A stretch of DNA of 44,113 nucleotides from Novosphingobium sp. (GCA_029247785.1 JAQWKP010000213.1:1-44113); one strand, 5' to 3'; numbered from the stretch's first letter, positions 27,841-37,748 are shown. The notes: generated by a model not told the origin, from the letters alone. Numbers and translations are program-made.

Positions 27841-28968
27841 ATGACTGATATTGCAATGCCGGCGCGCAAACCTGCGCGGCCGTTTTTTTCATCCGGTCCT
27901 TGCGCCAAGCCGCCCGGATATTCCCCTGACAAACTAACCACCGAATCGCTCGGCCGGTCGCATCGCGCGAAGATCGGCAAGAGCCGTCTTGCCACATGTA
28001 TCGACCTTATGCGCGAGGTGCTGCAGCTGCCCGATACGCATCGCATCGGCATCGTTCCGGGGTCGGATACTGGCGCTTTCGAATTGGCGATGTGGACGAT
28101 GCTGGGGGCACGTGGTGTGACGACGCTGGCCTGGGAAAGTTTTGGCGAGGGCTGGGTGACCGATGCGGTCAAGCAGCTCAAGCTCGATCCCACGGTGATC
28201 CGCGCCGGTTACGGCGAGCTGCCCGATCTGGCGCAGGTCGACTGGTCGAACGATGTGTTGTTCACCTGGAACGGCACTACCTCGGGCGTGCGCGTGCCCA
28301 ATGCCGATTGGATCCCCGAGAACCGCGAGGGCCTGAGCTTTGCGGACGCGACCAGTGCGGTGTTCGCCTATGATATCGATTGGAACAAGATCGATGTTGC
28401 GACCTTCTCGTGGCAGAAGGCGCTGGGCGGCGAGGGCGGGCATGGTGTCCTGATCCTTGGCCCGCGTGCGGTTGAACGGCTCGAAAGTTATTCCCCGGCT
28501 TGGCCGCTGCCCAAGGTGTTCCGGCTTACAAAGGGCGGCAAGCTCAACGAGGGTATTTTCAAAGGCGAGACGATCAACACGCCTTCGATGCTCGCGGTAG
28601 AGGACGCGATTTGGGCGCTGGAGTGGGCGAAGTCGGTCGGTGGTCATGCCGGTATGAAAGCCCGGTCCCGGGCCAATGCTGAAGCGCTCGACGCCATCGT
28701 CCAGTCGCACAATTGGCTCGGCCATCTTGCCGCCGATCCGGCGAGCCGCTCGACCACCAGCGTGTGCCTCACCGTCGAAGGTGCCGACGGTGATTTCATC
28801 AAGGCGTTCGCCAAGCTGCTTGAGGATGAAGGTGCGGCGTATGACATCGCCGGCTATCGCGATGCCCCGCCCGGCCTCAGGATCTGGTGTGGTGCCACCG
28901 TTGATGCTGCCGATATCGAAGCGCTTGGCCCGTGGCTCCATTGGGCCTGGGAATCGCTTCGTGACTGA
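27841..28968 (+). CDS. serC: Phosphoserine aminotransferase
   Basis: FFSSGPCAKPPGYS, LGRSHRAKIGKSRL, SWQKALGGEGGHGVLILGPRAVERLE; followed by serA. Confidence 0.93.
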   Translation: MTDIAMPARKPARPFFSSGPCAKPPGYSPDKLTTESLGRSHRAKIGKSRLATCIDLMREVLQLPDTHRIGIVPGSDTGAFELAMWTMLGARGVTTLAWESFGEGWVTDAVKQLKLDPTVIRAGYGELPDLAQVDWSNDVLFTWNGTTSGVRVPNADWIPENREGLSFADATSAVFAYDIDWNKIDVATFSWQKALGGEGGHGVLILGPRAVERLESYSPAWPLPKVFRLTKGGKLNEGIFKGETINTPSMLAVEDAIWALEWAKSVGGHAGMKARSRANAEALDAIVQSHNWLGHLAADPASRSTTSVCLTVEGADGDFIKAFAKLLEDEGAAYDIAGYRDAPPGLRIWCGATVDAADIEALGPWLHWAWESLRD

Positions 28969-28973
28969 TTTTC

Positions 28974-29003
28974 TCGTCCTCCCCCGCCTAGGCGGAATGA
29001 CGA
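28974..29003. repeat. Small inverted repeat between serC and serA
   Basis: TCGTC ctccc CCGCCTAGGCGG aat GACGA: 12-bp perfect palindrome inside matching outer arms. Confidence 0.55.
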
Positions 29004-29018
29004 AAGAGGGAATATGAA

Positions 29019-30608
29019 ATGACTAAACCCAAAGTCCTCATATCTGACAAGATGGACCCCAATGCCGCCCGAATCTTCGAAGAGCGCGGCTGCGATGTTG
29101 ATGTGATCACTGGGCAAAGCCCTGAAGAACTGCTGAAGATCATCGGCGAGTATGACGGCCTCGCCATTCGCTCGTCGACCAAGGTTACCGCCGACATTCT
29201 CGAGGCAGCAACCAATCTCAAGGTCATCGGTCGCGCTGGTATTGGCGTCGACAATGTCGATGTCCCGGTCGCCTCCGCCAAGGGTGTGGTGGTGATGAAC
29301 ACGCCGTTCGGCAATTCCATCACCACCGCCGAGCACGCCATCGCGATGATCATGGCGCTCGCCCGTCAGATTCCCGACGCCAACGAATCGACCCAGGCCG
29401 GCAAGTGGGAGAAGAGCCGCTTCATGGGTGTCGAGGTCACTGGCAAGACTCTTGGCCTGATCGGTGCAGGCAATATCGGCTCAATCGTTGCCAGCCGCGC
29501 GCTGGGTCTCAAAATGAAGGTGATTGCCTTCGATCCGTTCCTTACCGATGAACGCGCGGTCGAAATCGGCGTCGAGAATGTGGATCTTGACGCTCTGCTC
29601 GCTCGCGCTGACTTCATAACTTTGCACACGCCGCTGACAGACCAGACCCGCAACATCCTTTCCCGCGAAAACCTAGGCAAGACCAAACAGGGTGTCCGGA
29701 TCGTCAATTGCGCGCGCGGCGGGTTGATCGACGAGGAGGCATTGCGCGAGGCTTTGGACAGCGGCCATGTTGCCGGTGCCGCGCTCGATGTATTTACCGA
29801 GGAACCGGCGAAGGAAAACGTGCTGTTCGGCGCGCCTAACTTCATCTGCACCCCGCATCTCGGTGCTTCAACGACCGAGGCGCAGGTCAATGTCGCGCTG
29901 CAGGTCGCCGAACAGATGAGCGATTACCTCGTCAATGGTGGTGTCACCAATGCTCTCAACCTGCCATCATTGTCGGCAGAGGAGGCCCCCAAGCTGACGC
30001 CCTACATGGCGCTTGCCGAAAGGCTCGGCAGCCTGGTTGGCCAATTGGCGCATGGCAATCTCACGCAGATCAGTATCGAGCGTGAAGGCGCAGCGGCGCA
30101 GCTCAACGGCAAGCCGATCGGCGCGGCGGTGCTGTCCGGCTTCATGAGCCAGTATTCGGACACGGTGAACATGGTCAACGCGCCGTTTCTGGCGAGGGAA
30201 CGCGGGCTGGACGTGCGCGAGATCCGCCATGATCGCGAGGGTGTCTATCACACGCTGTTGCGCGTGACCGTCGCGACCAGCCAGGGCGACCGCTCGGTCG
30301 CCGGAACACTGTTCGGTAACGAAAATCCGCGTCTGGTCGAGATTTTCGGTATCGGTATCGAGGCCGAATTGTCCGGGAATATGCTTTACGTCGTGAACGA
30401 GGACGCGCCGGGCTTTATCGGCCGGTTAGGCACGCTGCTGGGCGAGCAGGGCATCAATATCGGCACATTCCATCTCGGTCGGCGTGACGAAGCGGGTGAC
30501 GGCGATGCGGTGTTGCTGCTCTCGCTCGACAGTCCGATCCCGTCCAAGGTCATGGACATGGTCTGCGAAGTGCCGGGCGTGCGCATGGCCATGCCGCTGG
30601 CATTTTGA
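29019..30608 (+). CDS. serA: D-3-phosphoglycerate dehydrogenase
   Basis: GRAGIGVDNVDVPVASAKGVVVMNTP, GLIGAGNIGSIVASRA, C-terminal ACT domain (LYVVNEDAPGFIGRLGTLLGEQGINIGTF). Confidence 0.95.
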   Translation: MTKPKVLISDKMDPNAARIFEERGCDVDVITGQSPEELLKIIGEYDGLAIRSSTKVTADILEAATNLKVIGRAGIGVDNVDVPVASAKGVVVMNTPFGNSITTAEHAIAMIMALARQIPDANESTQAGKWEKSRFMGVEVTGKTLGLIGAGNIGSIVASRALGLKMKVIAFDPFLTDERAVEIGVENVDLDALLARADFITLHTPLTDQTRNILSRENLGKTKQGVRIVNCARGGLIDEEALREALDSGHVAGAALDVFTEEPAKENVLFGAPNFICTPHLGASTTEAQVNVALQVAEQMSDYLVNGGVTNALNLPSLSAEEAPKLTPYMALAERLGSLVGQLAHGNLTQISIEREGAAAQLNGKPIGAAVLSGFMSQYSDTVNMVNAPFLARERGLDVREIRHDREGVYHTLLRVTVATSQGDRSVAGTLFGNENPRLVEIFGIGIEAELSGNMLYVVNEDAPGFIGRLGTLLGEQGINIGTFHLGRRDEAGDGDAVLLLSLDSPIPSKVMDMVCEVPGVRMAMPLAF

Positions 30609-30661
30609 CAGGAGCAAGCTTGCAAAGCTTAGCCAATCCCGCGAAAGCCGAGCAGGGTAGA

Positions 30662-31789
30662 ATGATGCAAGACGCCGACCGTGATCTGTTGCCCGAGGGG
30701 CTTGTCGACCGCCTACCGCAAGGCGCGGGCGCTGCCGTGCGCGTCAAGCGCGCTGCGCTCGACGTCATGGCGGGTCATGGCTATGACCGGGTGCTGACCC
30801 CGGGAATCGAGTTTGAACGCTCGATGGCAAGCCGGATGGTGGGGGTCCAGCCGCGCCGCATGTTCCGCTTTGTCGACCCGGCGAGTTCGCGCACCCTTGC
30901 ACTGCGTTCGGACATTACCGTGCAAGTCGGTCGCATCTCAGCGACTTCGCTGGCTGATGCGCCAAGGCCGCTTCGACTGTGCTATTCCGGTCAGGTTCTA
31001 ACGATCAAGCCGGACGGGCTCGACCCAGCCCGAGAGCGGCTGCAATTGGGGGCCGAAATGATCGGCAGCGATTCCGTCGCTGCCGCAGCCGAGATCGTCG
31101 CGGTCGCGATCGAAGCGTTGCAGGCGGCAGGCGCGCAAGGCGTGTCCGTTGATTTCACCTTGCCGGACCTGGTCGATACGCTCGCCGAGAAGTCTTTGCC
31201 GTTGCCTGTCGAAAGCATTGAGGCGGTTCGCCGCGAGCTCGATGCCAAGGATGCGGGCGGTCTCGTCGCGGCCGGTGGGGAAGCTTATCTGCCGCTGCTC
31301 TATGCGATCGGCCCGTTCGATCGGGCGATCGAACAGCTGGCCGAGACCGATGCTGGTGGCGCGCTCGCCAGCCGCATCGAGGGGCTACGCGAGATTGCCG
31401 CACGGATTGCCGGCAAGGCCCGGATCACACTCGATCCGTCCGAGCGGCATGGCTTCGAGTATCAGAGCTGGTTCGGATTCACGATTTACGCACAGGGTGT
31501 ATCGGGAGCGCTCGGCCGTGGTGGCACTTATCGCATCCTCGGCCGGGACGAGGCTGCGACTGGTTTCTCGCTCTATCCCGATCCGCTGATCGATGCGTTG
31601 GCGAATGTTGAAGAGGTGCGCGAAACGCTGTTCCTCCCGCTCGGCCATGACGAAGAAGTCGCCGCGAGGCTGCGTGCTATCGGCTGGCGCACAATTGCGG
31701 CATTGTCCGGCGACGACGATGCGGCAGGGCTCGGCTGCACTCACCGGCTGGAGGGTGACGAGGCAGTCGCACTTCAGGGCCGCAAATAG
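30662..31789 (+). CDS. hisZ: ATP phosphoribosyltransferase regulatory subunit
   Basis: HisRS-like: DLLPEGLVDRLPQ, GYDRVLTPGIEFERS, LALRSDITVQVGRI. Start chosen within ORF 30605..31789. Confidence 0.87.
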   Translation: MMQDADRDLLPEGLVDRLPQGAGAAVRVKRAALDVMAGHGYDRVLTPGIEFERSMASRMVGVQPRRMFRFVDPASSRTLALRSDITVQVGRISATSLADAPRPLRLCYSGQVLTIKPDGLDPARERLQLGAEMIGSDSVAAAAEIVAVAIEALQAAGAQGVSVDFTLPDLVDTLAEKSLPLPVESIEAVRRELDAKDAGGLVAAGGEAYLPLLYAIGPFDRAIEQLAETDAGGALASRIEGLREIAARIAGKARITLDPSERHGFEYQSWFGFTIYAQGVSGALGRGGTYRILGRDEAATGFSLYPDPLIDALANVEEVRETLFLPLGHDEEVAARLRAIGWRTIAALSGDDDAAGLGCTHRLEGDEAVALQGRK

Positions 31790-32223
31790 ACGATCATGCG
31801 GCTGAACCGGCCGTCCGGCGCCAGCGTGAAATGGTCGATCGTGGTCAGAACGTAGCGCTGCTCGCCGTCGACATCCATCGGGATCGAAAGCTCCATGAAG
31901 CAGTCATTGCCCTCACCGTAAATCGAGACGGCCTTGGCAATTGGCGTGACCTTGGCGATGGTGTTTTCGTAGAAATCGACGATCTTTGCGCGTCCGACTA
32001 CCGGCGCGCGCCTGAGCGGCGGATAGATCACCGCATCGTCGGTAAACAGGTCCGGCAGCTTGTGGAATTCGCGGGCCTGGACGTGTTCGACATAGGTTTG
32101 CGCCAGGCGGTAGGCCGGTGATGCCTTGGCATCGACTGGTGTGTCGATGAACACGTCGCGCTTGTCGGCATGGGCCGGATCGAGCCTTCCCCCCGGTACG
32201 TTCAGTTCGACATGGTCTGACAT
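31774..32223 (-). CDS. NTF2-like / SnoaL-like domain protein
   Basis: AQTYVEHVQAREFHKLPDLFTDDAVIYPP...GRAKIVDFYENTIAKV, typical SnoaL_2-like cone fold. Overlaps the hisZ 3' end by 16 bp, convergent. Confidence 0.78.
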   Translation of the reverse strand: MSDHVELNVPGGRLDPAHADKRDVFIDTPVDAKASPAYRLAQTYVEHVQAREFHKLPDLFTDDAVIYPPLRRAPVVGRAKIVDFYENTIAKVTPIAKAVSIYGEGNDCFMELSIPMDVDGEQRYVLTTIDHFTLAPDGRFSRMIVYLRP

Positions 32224-32253
32224 CAGCTTCTCCTCTCTGCACTGTTCATCGTG

Positions 32254-33288
32254 TTACAAATCCGCCGGTAGGCGATAGGCGCGGGCCGCGGTTCCGGCGA
32301 ACAGATGGAGCTGTTCATCGGCGCTGTACTGCGCTGCCATCCGCTTGCAGCCATTCCAGAATACGCCGTAGCTGCAGGACGGCTTTTCCTGCGGGAAGTT
32401 GCTTTCGAACATACAGCGTGCCGGGCCGAAGCAGGCGATGCAGGTTTCGATCCAGCGCTGCCAGGCCCCGGCCAAACCCTGCGAAGAAGGCGGTTCGGGA
32501 TGCTGGTGGAATGTCAGGTCGCTGATCCACTTCGCCAGGCCGCCAAGCTTGCAAAAGACGTTTTCGCGCCGGGCGAGGTCAACCATCGCCTTTGCCCAAT
32601 TTGCGAAGCTCGCTTCAGGGTCGCGGGCATAGCCACCTTGCATCACCGGGGTACCGCAATGGTCGAGCACGATTGTCGCATCAGGAAATGCATCGGCGAG
32701 AGCGGCCAATTCCGGAATTTGCGGCCCATAAATCCAGCTGTCGAAACTGAGCTCGCGTCGCGCCAGTTCCGCAAATCCCTCGCGGAACTTCGGATCGGCC
32801 AGTCGATTGGGGGCGGCGTGAAGGAATTCCGGAGTGAGCGAAGCGTCGGCATCCCACGGGGTGATCTGGCGAATGCCCTTGAACCGCCCTTTGCCTGCCT
32901 CGACATGGGCGTCGAGTGTCTCGCAAACTGCGGTGCCCAGGAATAAATCCGCAAAGCCGACGATGCCCAGGCTGACCTGCGGCGCCCCTTCGGGCAGGGC
33001 CTTAGCCCCGGCGACGAGCGCACGCGTTTCTCCCACCGGGCGCAGCAGTTCGGGATCGTCGGGCGAGCAGCCGCGTCCGCGCCCGCCGGTCTCGGCATGG
33101 ATGCTGGCGACGATATTGTGGCCACTGGCCTGGATGTCGGCGAGGAATTCCTCTTCGTAATAGCGGTAGCCCGGGAAGGCGAGGCAATGGTGGTGCGCGT
33201 CGACGATCGGCAGCTCTGGCGCCAGCGGCTCCTCCGTGCGCCGCGCAAGCCATTCGTCTCTGACTGGAACGATGGAGGGATGGTTCAT
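32254..33288 (-). CDS. Amidohydrolase family (amidohydrolase_2, lactonase-like)
   Basis: LPIVDAHHHCLAFPGYRYY; ATIVLDHCGTPV; CMFESNFPQEK. Confidence 0.85.
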   Translation of the reverse strand: MNHPSIVPVRDEWLARRTEEPLAPELPIVDAHHHCLAFPGYRYYEEEFLADIQASGHNIVASIHAETGGRGRGCSPDDPELLRPVGETRALVAGAKALPEGAPQVSLGIVGFADLFLGTAVCETLDAHVEAGKGRFKGIRQITPWDADASLTPEFLHAAPNRLADPKFREGFAELARRELSFDSWIYGPQIPELAALADAFPDATIVLDHCGTPVMQGGYARDPEASFANWAKAMVDLARRENVFCKLGGLAKWISDLTFHQHPEPPSSQGLAGAWQRWIETCIACFGPARCMFESNFPQEKPSCSYGVFWNGCKRMAAQYSADEQLHLFAGTAARAYRLPADL

Positions 33289-33398
33289 GCTGGCGAATAT
33301 GCATCAGCGCTGCAAGATGGCAAACAGCGATCACACGCTTGCGCGGCAGGCCCGACTTGTTCCACTCTGTGCCGTGACAATCTTGCGGGAGACGATCG

Positions 33399-33911
33399 AT
33401 GAGCAAATTCCTCGAGGCCGAAGCCGGCATCCGCCAGCTTCATTCGCATTACACCGATGCCGTCTGGCGCCAGGATTTCGCGGCCTTCGCCGATTGCTTT
33501 TCCGAAAATGGCGAGTGGCGGATTTCCGGAATGACCTTGCGCGGCCGAGCCGAGATTGCCGAGACGATCGAAAAGATCATGAAGAATGCCAGCCACATCC
33601 TCATCACCTTCCGCACGCCGATCATCGAGCTGACATCGCAAGGCGCCTCGGCGCGGACCTACATCACCGAGCAATGCAGCTGGAAGCATCTGCCGCCCAA
33701 CATCTCGATTGGCCGCTATTATGAAGACTTCATCGAGGAAGGTGGCCGCTGGCGGTTCGACTGGCGATTGTTCGAGCTGCATTATTCCGGCCCCGAAGAC
33801 ATGTCTGGCGCATGGCATGAACATCCCGATTATGGCCCGCCGCCGGCGATGCCGCCGCGCGACAGAACTCCGGCTGACCACGCCAGCAAGAAATGGGGGC
33901 TGACCGAATAG
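33399..33911 (+). CDS. NTF2-like / SnoaL-like domain protein
   Basis: EAGIRQLHSHYTDAVWRQDFAAFADCFSENGEWRISGMTLRGRAEI. Confidence 0.8.
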   Translation: MSKFLEAEAGIRQLHSHYTDAVWRQDFAAFADCFSENGEWRISGMTLRGRAEIAETIEKIMKNASHILITFRTPIIELTSQGASARTYITEQCSWKHLPPNISIGRYYEDFIEEGGRWRFDWRLFELHYSGPEDMSGAWHEHPDYGPPPAMPPRDRTPADHASKKWGLTE

Positions 33912-33915
33912 CCCC

Positions 33916-34956
33916 TCACGGATTCCCGCAGATCGCCACGGTTGTCGGGCCGATCCCGGTCTCGATATTCTCGATAATCTGCATGGTCGTGCCGTCGAAC
34001 ACCGAAACCTGGCGGCCATAGGGCCGCACGAAAATGCCTTTCAACCCATCGGGAGCAAGGCGGATGAAGCCTGGCAGCAGGCCGACGAATGAGCCCTCGT
34101 TGAGCACGCCTGCGGTGATGTTGTAGGACTGCAACATGCCGCCATAAACCGTGGTTATCAGGATGTTGTAGCCATCGGGCGTGAAGCTCATCCCATTGGG
34201 TCCGGGCGCGGTCTTGATTGTCTTGGTGACCTCGTTTGACGCCGTGTCGATTTCCAGGATCGTGCTGCCCATCGTGTTTCCGACGAAGGCGCGCTTGCCA
34301 TTGGGTGAAACCAGCACGTTGAACGGATAAGGTTCGGGCGAGGCGATGGTGGCGATGATTTTGCCCGCGTCGAGGTCCACCACCGAGATCGTCTTGCCGA
34401 TCAGATTGGCGACATAGGCGCGGCTGCCGTCAGGCGTAATATCGAACCGCTCCGACTGCGCTTCGACCGGGATTTTCCAGATCATCTTGCCACTCGTCAG
34501 CTCCATCTTGCCAAGTGCGCCCGGTTCGGTGTGTGTGTCACCGATATAGGAGATGATCAGATGCTTGCCGTCGGGCAGGAAGCGCAGACCCGAAGGATGC
34601 GCGCCGCCAGCTGGAATTGTGTCGACGATCCTCGATGTCTTGGAATCGACGATCGACAGGGTGCCGTCATCGACATTAGAGAAATAGAGCTTCTTCCAGT
34701 CATGGCTGAATGTCGGGTTGACCGGGGCGTTGCCGGTCTTGTGGTTTTCCACCAGCGAGTGAGTTTCGAGATCGATGACCGACAGCGTCTTCGAATAGGA
34801 ATTGGTGACATAGGCAAGGTGCCCACAAATCGCGACGGGATCGCCCTTGATTTCTGAACGTGACATCACGCCCTCGGTGCTTTCGGCTGACACCGCTGTC
34901 GTCGTGGCAAGAGCAAGCAGCGCGGCGATGGCCGCCAATCCGGTAAATCGCTTCAT
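33916..34956 (-). CDS. Exported YncE/YVTN-type beta-propeller protein
   Basis: Signal MKRFTGLAAIAALLALATTTAVSA; repeated blades such as GSRAYVANLIGKTISVVDLDAGKIIATI and GKRAFVGNTMGSTILEIDTASNEVTKTI. Confidence 0.87.
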   Translation of the reverse strand: MKRFTGLAAIAALLALATTTAVSAESTEGVMSRSEIKGDPVAICGHLAYVTNSYSKTLSVIDLETHSLVENHKTGNAPVNPTFSHDWKKLYFSNVDDGTLSIVDSKTSRIVDTIPAGGAHPSGLRFLPDGKHLIISYIGDTHTEPGALGKMELTSGKMIWKIPVEAQSERFDITPDGSRAYVANLIGKTISVVDLDAGKIIATIASPEPYPFNVLVSPNGKRAFVGNTMGSTILEIDTASNEVTKTIKTAPGPNGMSFTPDGYNILITTVYGGMLQSYNITAGVLNEGSFVGLLPGFIRLAPDGLKGIFVRPYGRQVSVFDGTTMQIIENIETGIGPTTVAICGNP

Positions 34957-35888
34957 TGTGGTTCCCCTCGATCAGTAAACAATTCATCCAGCCAGGTTGA
35001 GACGGCCTCGGTCGTGCCGTGGCCCGGCTTGCCGAGCAACTGGTTGAGTTCGTGATGTGCGGTTGCCCCCTGCGCTTCGACGCGGGTAACGCGCGCTGAC
35101 GAGCCCGATGCGCGCAGGGCATCGGCGAGGGCGTTGGCCTGGACGATCCCCGAATCGGGGCGTTCGGGCATGTGCAGCAGCAGGAAAGCGGGCGCGTTGG
35201 GCGCAGTTGCGTGGCAATTGGGCGAGAGGCGCCGCTGGCGTCCAGGTTCCTCGCCGAAAGCGTCGATGAAGGCGCCGCTCCAGTCGGGCATCACATTGGC
35301 GATCTGCATCGCCACGTCGTAGCAGGCACCGTCAATGCCGATGACCCCGGTAATGTTGGCGAAGGACAGGCCGGCGGCGCGAAGCCAGCTTTCATCGGTG
35401 CCGAGCAGGGTTACGAGATGAGCTCCGGCGCTGTGGCCGGCAAGGAGGACGCTTTGGGTGTCGATGCCAAGATCGCGCGCTTTACCGAGCACGGCGGCGA
35501 GCGCGTTGGCGGTGTCCTCGGCCTGCTGTTCGACTGTCGCATCGGGGACGAGCCGGTAATTGGCCGAGGCCAGTGCAAAGCCTCTTTGAGGAAACCAGAT
35601 CTGCTTCCAGTAGCCCGTATCGAGCGATTTATCGCCAGTGCGCCAGGCACCGCCGTGGACGAAGAACAGCAATGGAGCCGCGCCTGCCTCGTCTTTGGCG
35701 CGCCAGAAATCGACCACATGGCGCTCGTGCTCGCCGTATGCGAAGGAATGCTCCGCGGGCAGTTGTTCCGGCACTTCAATGCCGTAGTTTTCAACCATCA
35801 CGCCGTACTCTGCCTCCACTGCGTCGTGTCGACAGGTGTATTGCCCGGACTTGTCGGGAGCAAGCGGCATTGACCGTGATTGGCGCAT
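34953..35888 (-). CDS. Alpha/beta hydrolase (kynurenine-formamidase/esterase-like)
   Basis: LFFVHGGAWRTGDK (HGG oxyanion), LLAGHSAGAHLV nucleophile elbow. 4-bp ATGA overlap with the beta-propeller gene. Confidence 0.82.
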   Translation of the reverse strand: MRQSRSMPLAPDKSGQYTCRHDAVEAEYGVMVENYGIEVPEQLPAEHSFAYGEHERHVVDFWRAKDEAGAAPLLFFVHGGAWRTGDKSLDTGYWKQIWFPQRGFALASANYRLVPDATVEQQAEDTANALAAVLGKARDLGIDTQSVLLAGHSAGAHLVTLLGTDESWLRAAGLSFANITGVIGIDGACYDVAMQIANVMPDWSGAFIDAFGEEPGRQRRLSPNCHATAPNAPAFLLLHMPERPDSGIVQANALADALRASGSSARVTRVEAQGATAHHELNQLLGKPGHGTTEAVSTWLDELFTDRGEPQ

Positions 35889-35955
35889 CTGGGCTGGCGC
35901 GGTGCAGCGGGCTCGCTAGAACAGTACGAAAGACCACTCAGCGGAAGGGGCGGGG

Positions 35956-37653
35956 ATGAATGGTGAGTATGATGTCGTTGTCATTGGCTCGGGCGCGGGC
36001 GGATTGCTGGCGGCATTGCGCGCTGCCGAGAATGGGTTGTCGGTCGTCGTGCTCGAAAAGGCAGCGCTCTATGGCGGGACCACGGCAACTTCGGGCGGTG
36101 CGATCTGGGTGCCCTGCCACGGATTGGGCGACCACGAAGATAGCCGCGAGCAAGCCGAATCCTATCTCAATCATGTCACCGGCGGCGAGGCCCATGGCGA
36201 GCGACTCACCGCCTATCTCGATCACGCCCCGGAGATGGTCGGGTGGATGCAGAGCCTGGGTATCGGCTGGGACATGCTTGAAGGCTATCCCGACTATTTC
36301 ACCGAAGCGCCGGGCACTGTGCCGGGCCGCGCGCTCGCTCCCGCCGAGGTCGACGGCAAATTGCTGGGCGAAGACTATCTGAACATGCGCCTGCCTTTCG
36401 GCGCGTTCATGCTCTTGGGACGCTATTCGATGGGGCTCGATCAGGCATTCTCCCTGTCCGCGCGATTGCCGGGCTGGCAGCGCGTCGCTGCCGGCATTTT
36501 CGCGAAATACTGGCTCGACCCGCTGTGGCGGTTGAGGACGAAGCGCGATCGCCGCGCGACGATGGGCAATGCCGCGATCGCTGCTTTGCGTCTGGCGCTC
36601 AAGCAGCGCGGTGTGCCGGTGATGCTGGAGACGCCCTTGCGGCGTATCGAGGCGCAGGACGGGCGCGTGACGGGTGTTGAAGTGGAGCGCGAAGGTGCGC
36701 TTGCACGGATTGGCGTCGGTAAAGGACTGGTCCTCGCAGCCGGGGGCTTCGAGCAATCGCAACATTTGCGCGACGAGAACCTGCCGGTCTCAACCAGCGC
36801 CGAATGGAGCCTTACGCCCCGATCCGGCAATACTGGCGATGCGCTGATCGCGGCGGACGCGTTGGGCGCGGACCGCGAATTCATGGCAAATTGCTGGTGG
36901 GCACCGAGCACCATGCTGCCCTCCTTCGACGATCCCGAGGACATTCAGCCGCAGCAGATGTTCTTCGATCACCGCCATCCCCATAGTCTGGTCGTCAATG
37001 GGCTGGGCGAGCGCTTCCTCAATGAAAGCTGCTCCTATGACGAATTTGGCAAGGCAATGATCGCTGACCAGCAGCGCACGGGCGCAAACCTGCCGTGCTG
37101 GTTGATCTTCGACGCTACCTATCGCGACAAATATGGCTGCGGTTCGATCATGCCCGGCTCGATCATGCCCGACAGGCGCATTCCCGCCCACTTCTGGGAC
37201 CGCTGGTTTTATCGTGCGCCCAGCCTTGCTGAGCTGGCCGATAAGATCGGCTTGCCTGTCGACGCGTTGGAAGCCTCGGTCGCGCAGATGAATAAGGCGG
37301 TCGCAGCCGATCGGGACGAGGCCTTCGGGCGCGGGGCGAGCGCTTATGACCGTTTCTTCGGCGATCAGTCGGTTGCGCCCAATCCATCGATGGGGCCGGT
37401 CGCTGCCCCGCCATTCTACGCAATCCGTATCGAATTGGGGGACCTTGGCACCAAGGGCGGGCTCAAGGTCGATGGCGATGCACGGGTGATCTCCACCAGT
37501 GGCGAGGCGATTGAGGGGCTCTATGCAGTCGGCAATTGCGCGGCCTCGCCATTTGCCAATTGCTACCCCGGTTCGGGCGGGACGATCGGACCGGCGATGG
37601 TTTTCGGCTATGTCGCTGCAGACCACATTGCCGGGACTTCCGGGTCAGCCTGA
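35956..37653 (+). CDS. FAD-dependent oxidoreductase, 3-ketosteroid-delta1-dehydrogenase-like
   Basis: DVVVIGSGAGGLLAALRAAENGLSVVVLEKAALYGGTTATSGGAIWVP; C-terminal LYAVGNCAASPFANCYPGSGGTIGPAMVFGYVAADH. Confidence 0.88.
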   Translation: MNGEYDVVVIGSGAGGLLAALRAAENGLSVVVLEKAALYGGTTATSGGAIWVPCHGLGDHEDSREQAESYLNHVTGGEAHGERLTAYLDHAPEMVGWMQSLGIGWDMLEGYPDYFTEAPGTVPGRALAPAEVDGKLLGEDYLNMRLPFGAFMLLGRYSMGLDQAFSLSARLPGWQRVAAGIFAKYWLDPLWRLRTKRDRRATMGNAAIAALRLALKQRGVPVMLETPLRRIEAQDGRVTGVEVEREGALARIGVGKGLVLAAGGFEQSQHLRDENLPVSTSAEWSLTPRSGNTGDALIAADALGADREFMANCWWAPSTMLPSFDDPEDIQPQQMFFDHRHPHSLVVNGLGERFLNESCSYDEFGKAMIADQQRTGANLPCWLIFDATYRDKYGCGSIMPGSIMPDRRIPAHFWDRWFYRAPSLAELADKIGLPVDALEASVAQMNKAVAADRDEAFGRGASAYDRFFGDQSVAPNPSMGPVAAPPFYAIRIELGDLGTKGGLKVDGDARVISTSGEAIEGLYAVGNCAASPFANCYPGSGGTIGPAMVFGYVAADHIAGTSGSA

Positions 37654-37748
37654 CAAGCAGACGTGGGATTAGACTGGACCCCGCCCTTGCCCTTGTCGGA
37701 CCAGTCCACTAGGGCGCGCGGGTTTGTCCTCGCGGAAAGGTTCGTAAC

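Noticed and set aside
27934-28941. 335-aa minus-strand ORF opposite serC
   Set aside because: Shadow ORF antisense to serC.
36790-37626. 278-aa minus-strand ORF opposite the KstD-like gene (also 35938..36765)
   Set aside because: Antisense shadow; no family motifs.
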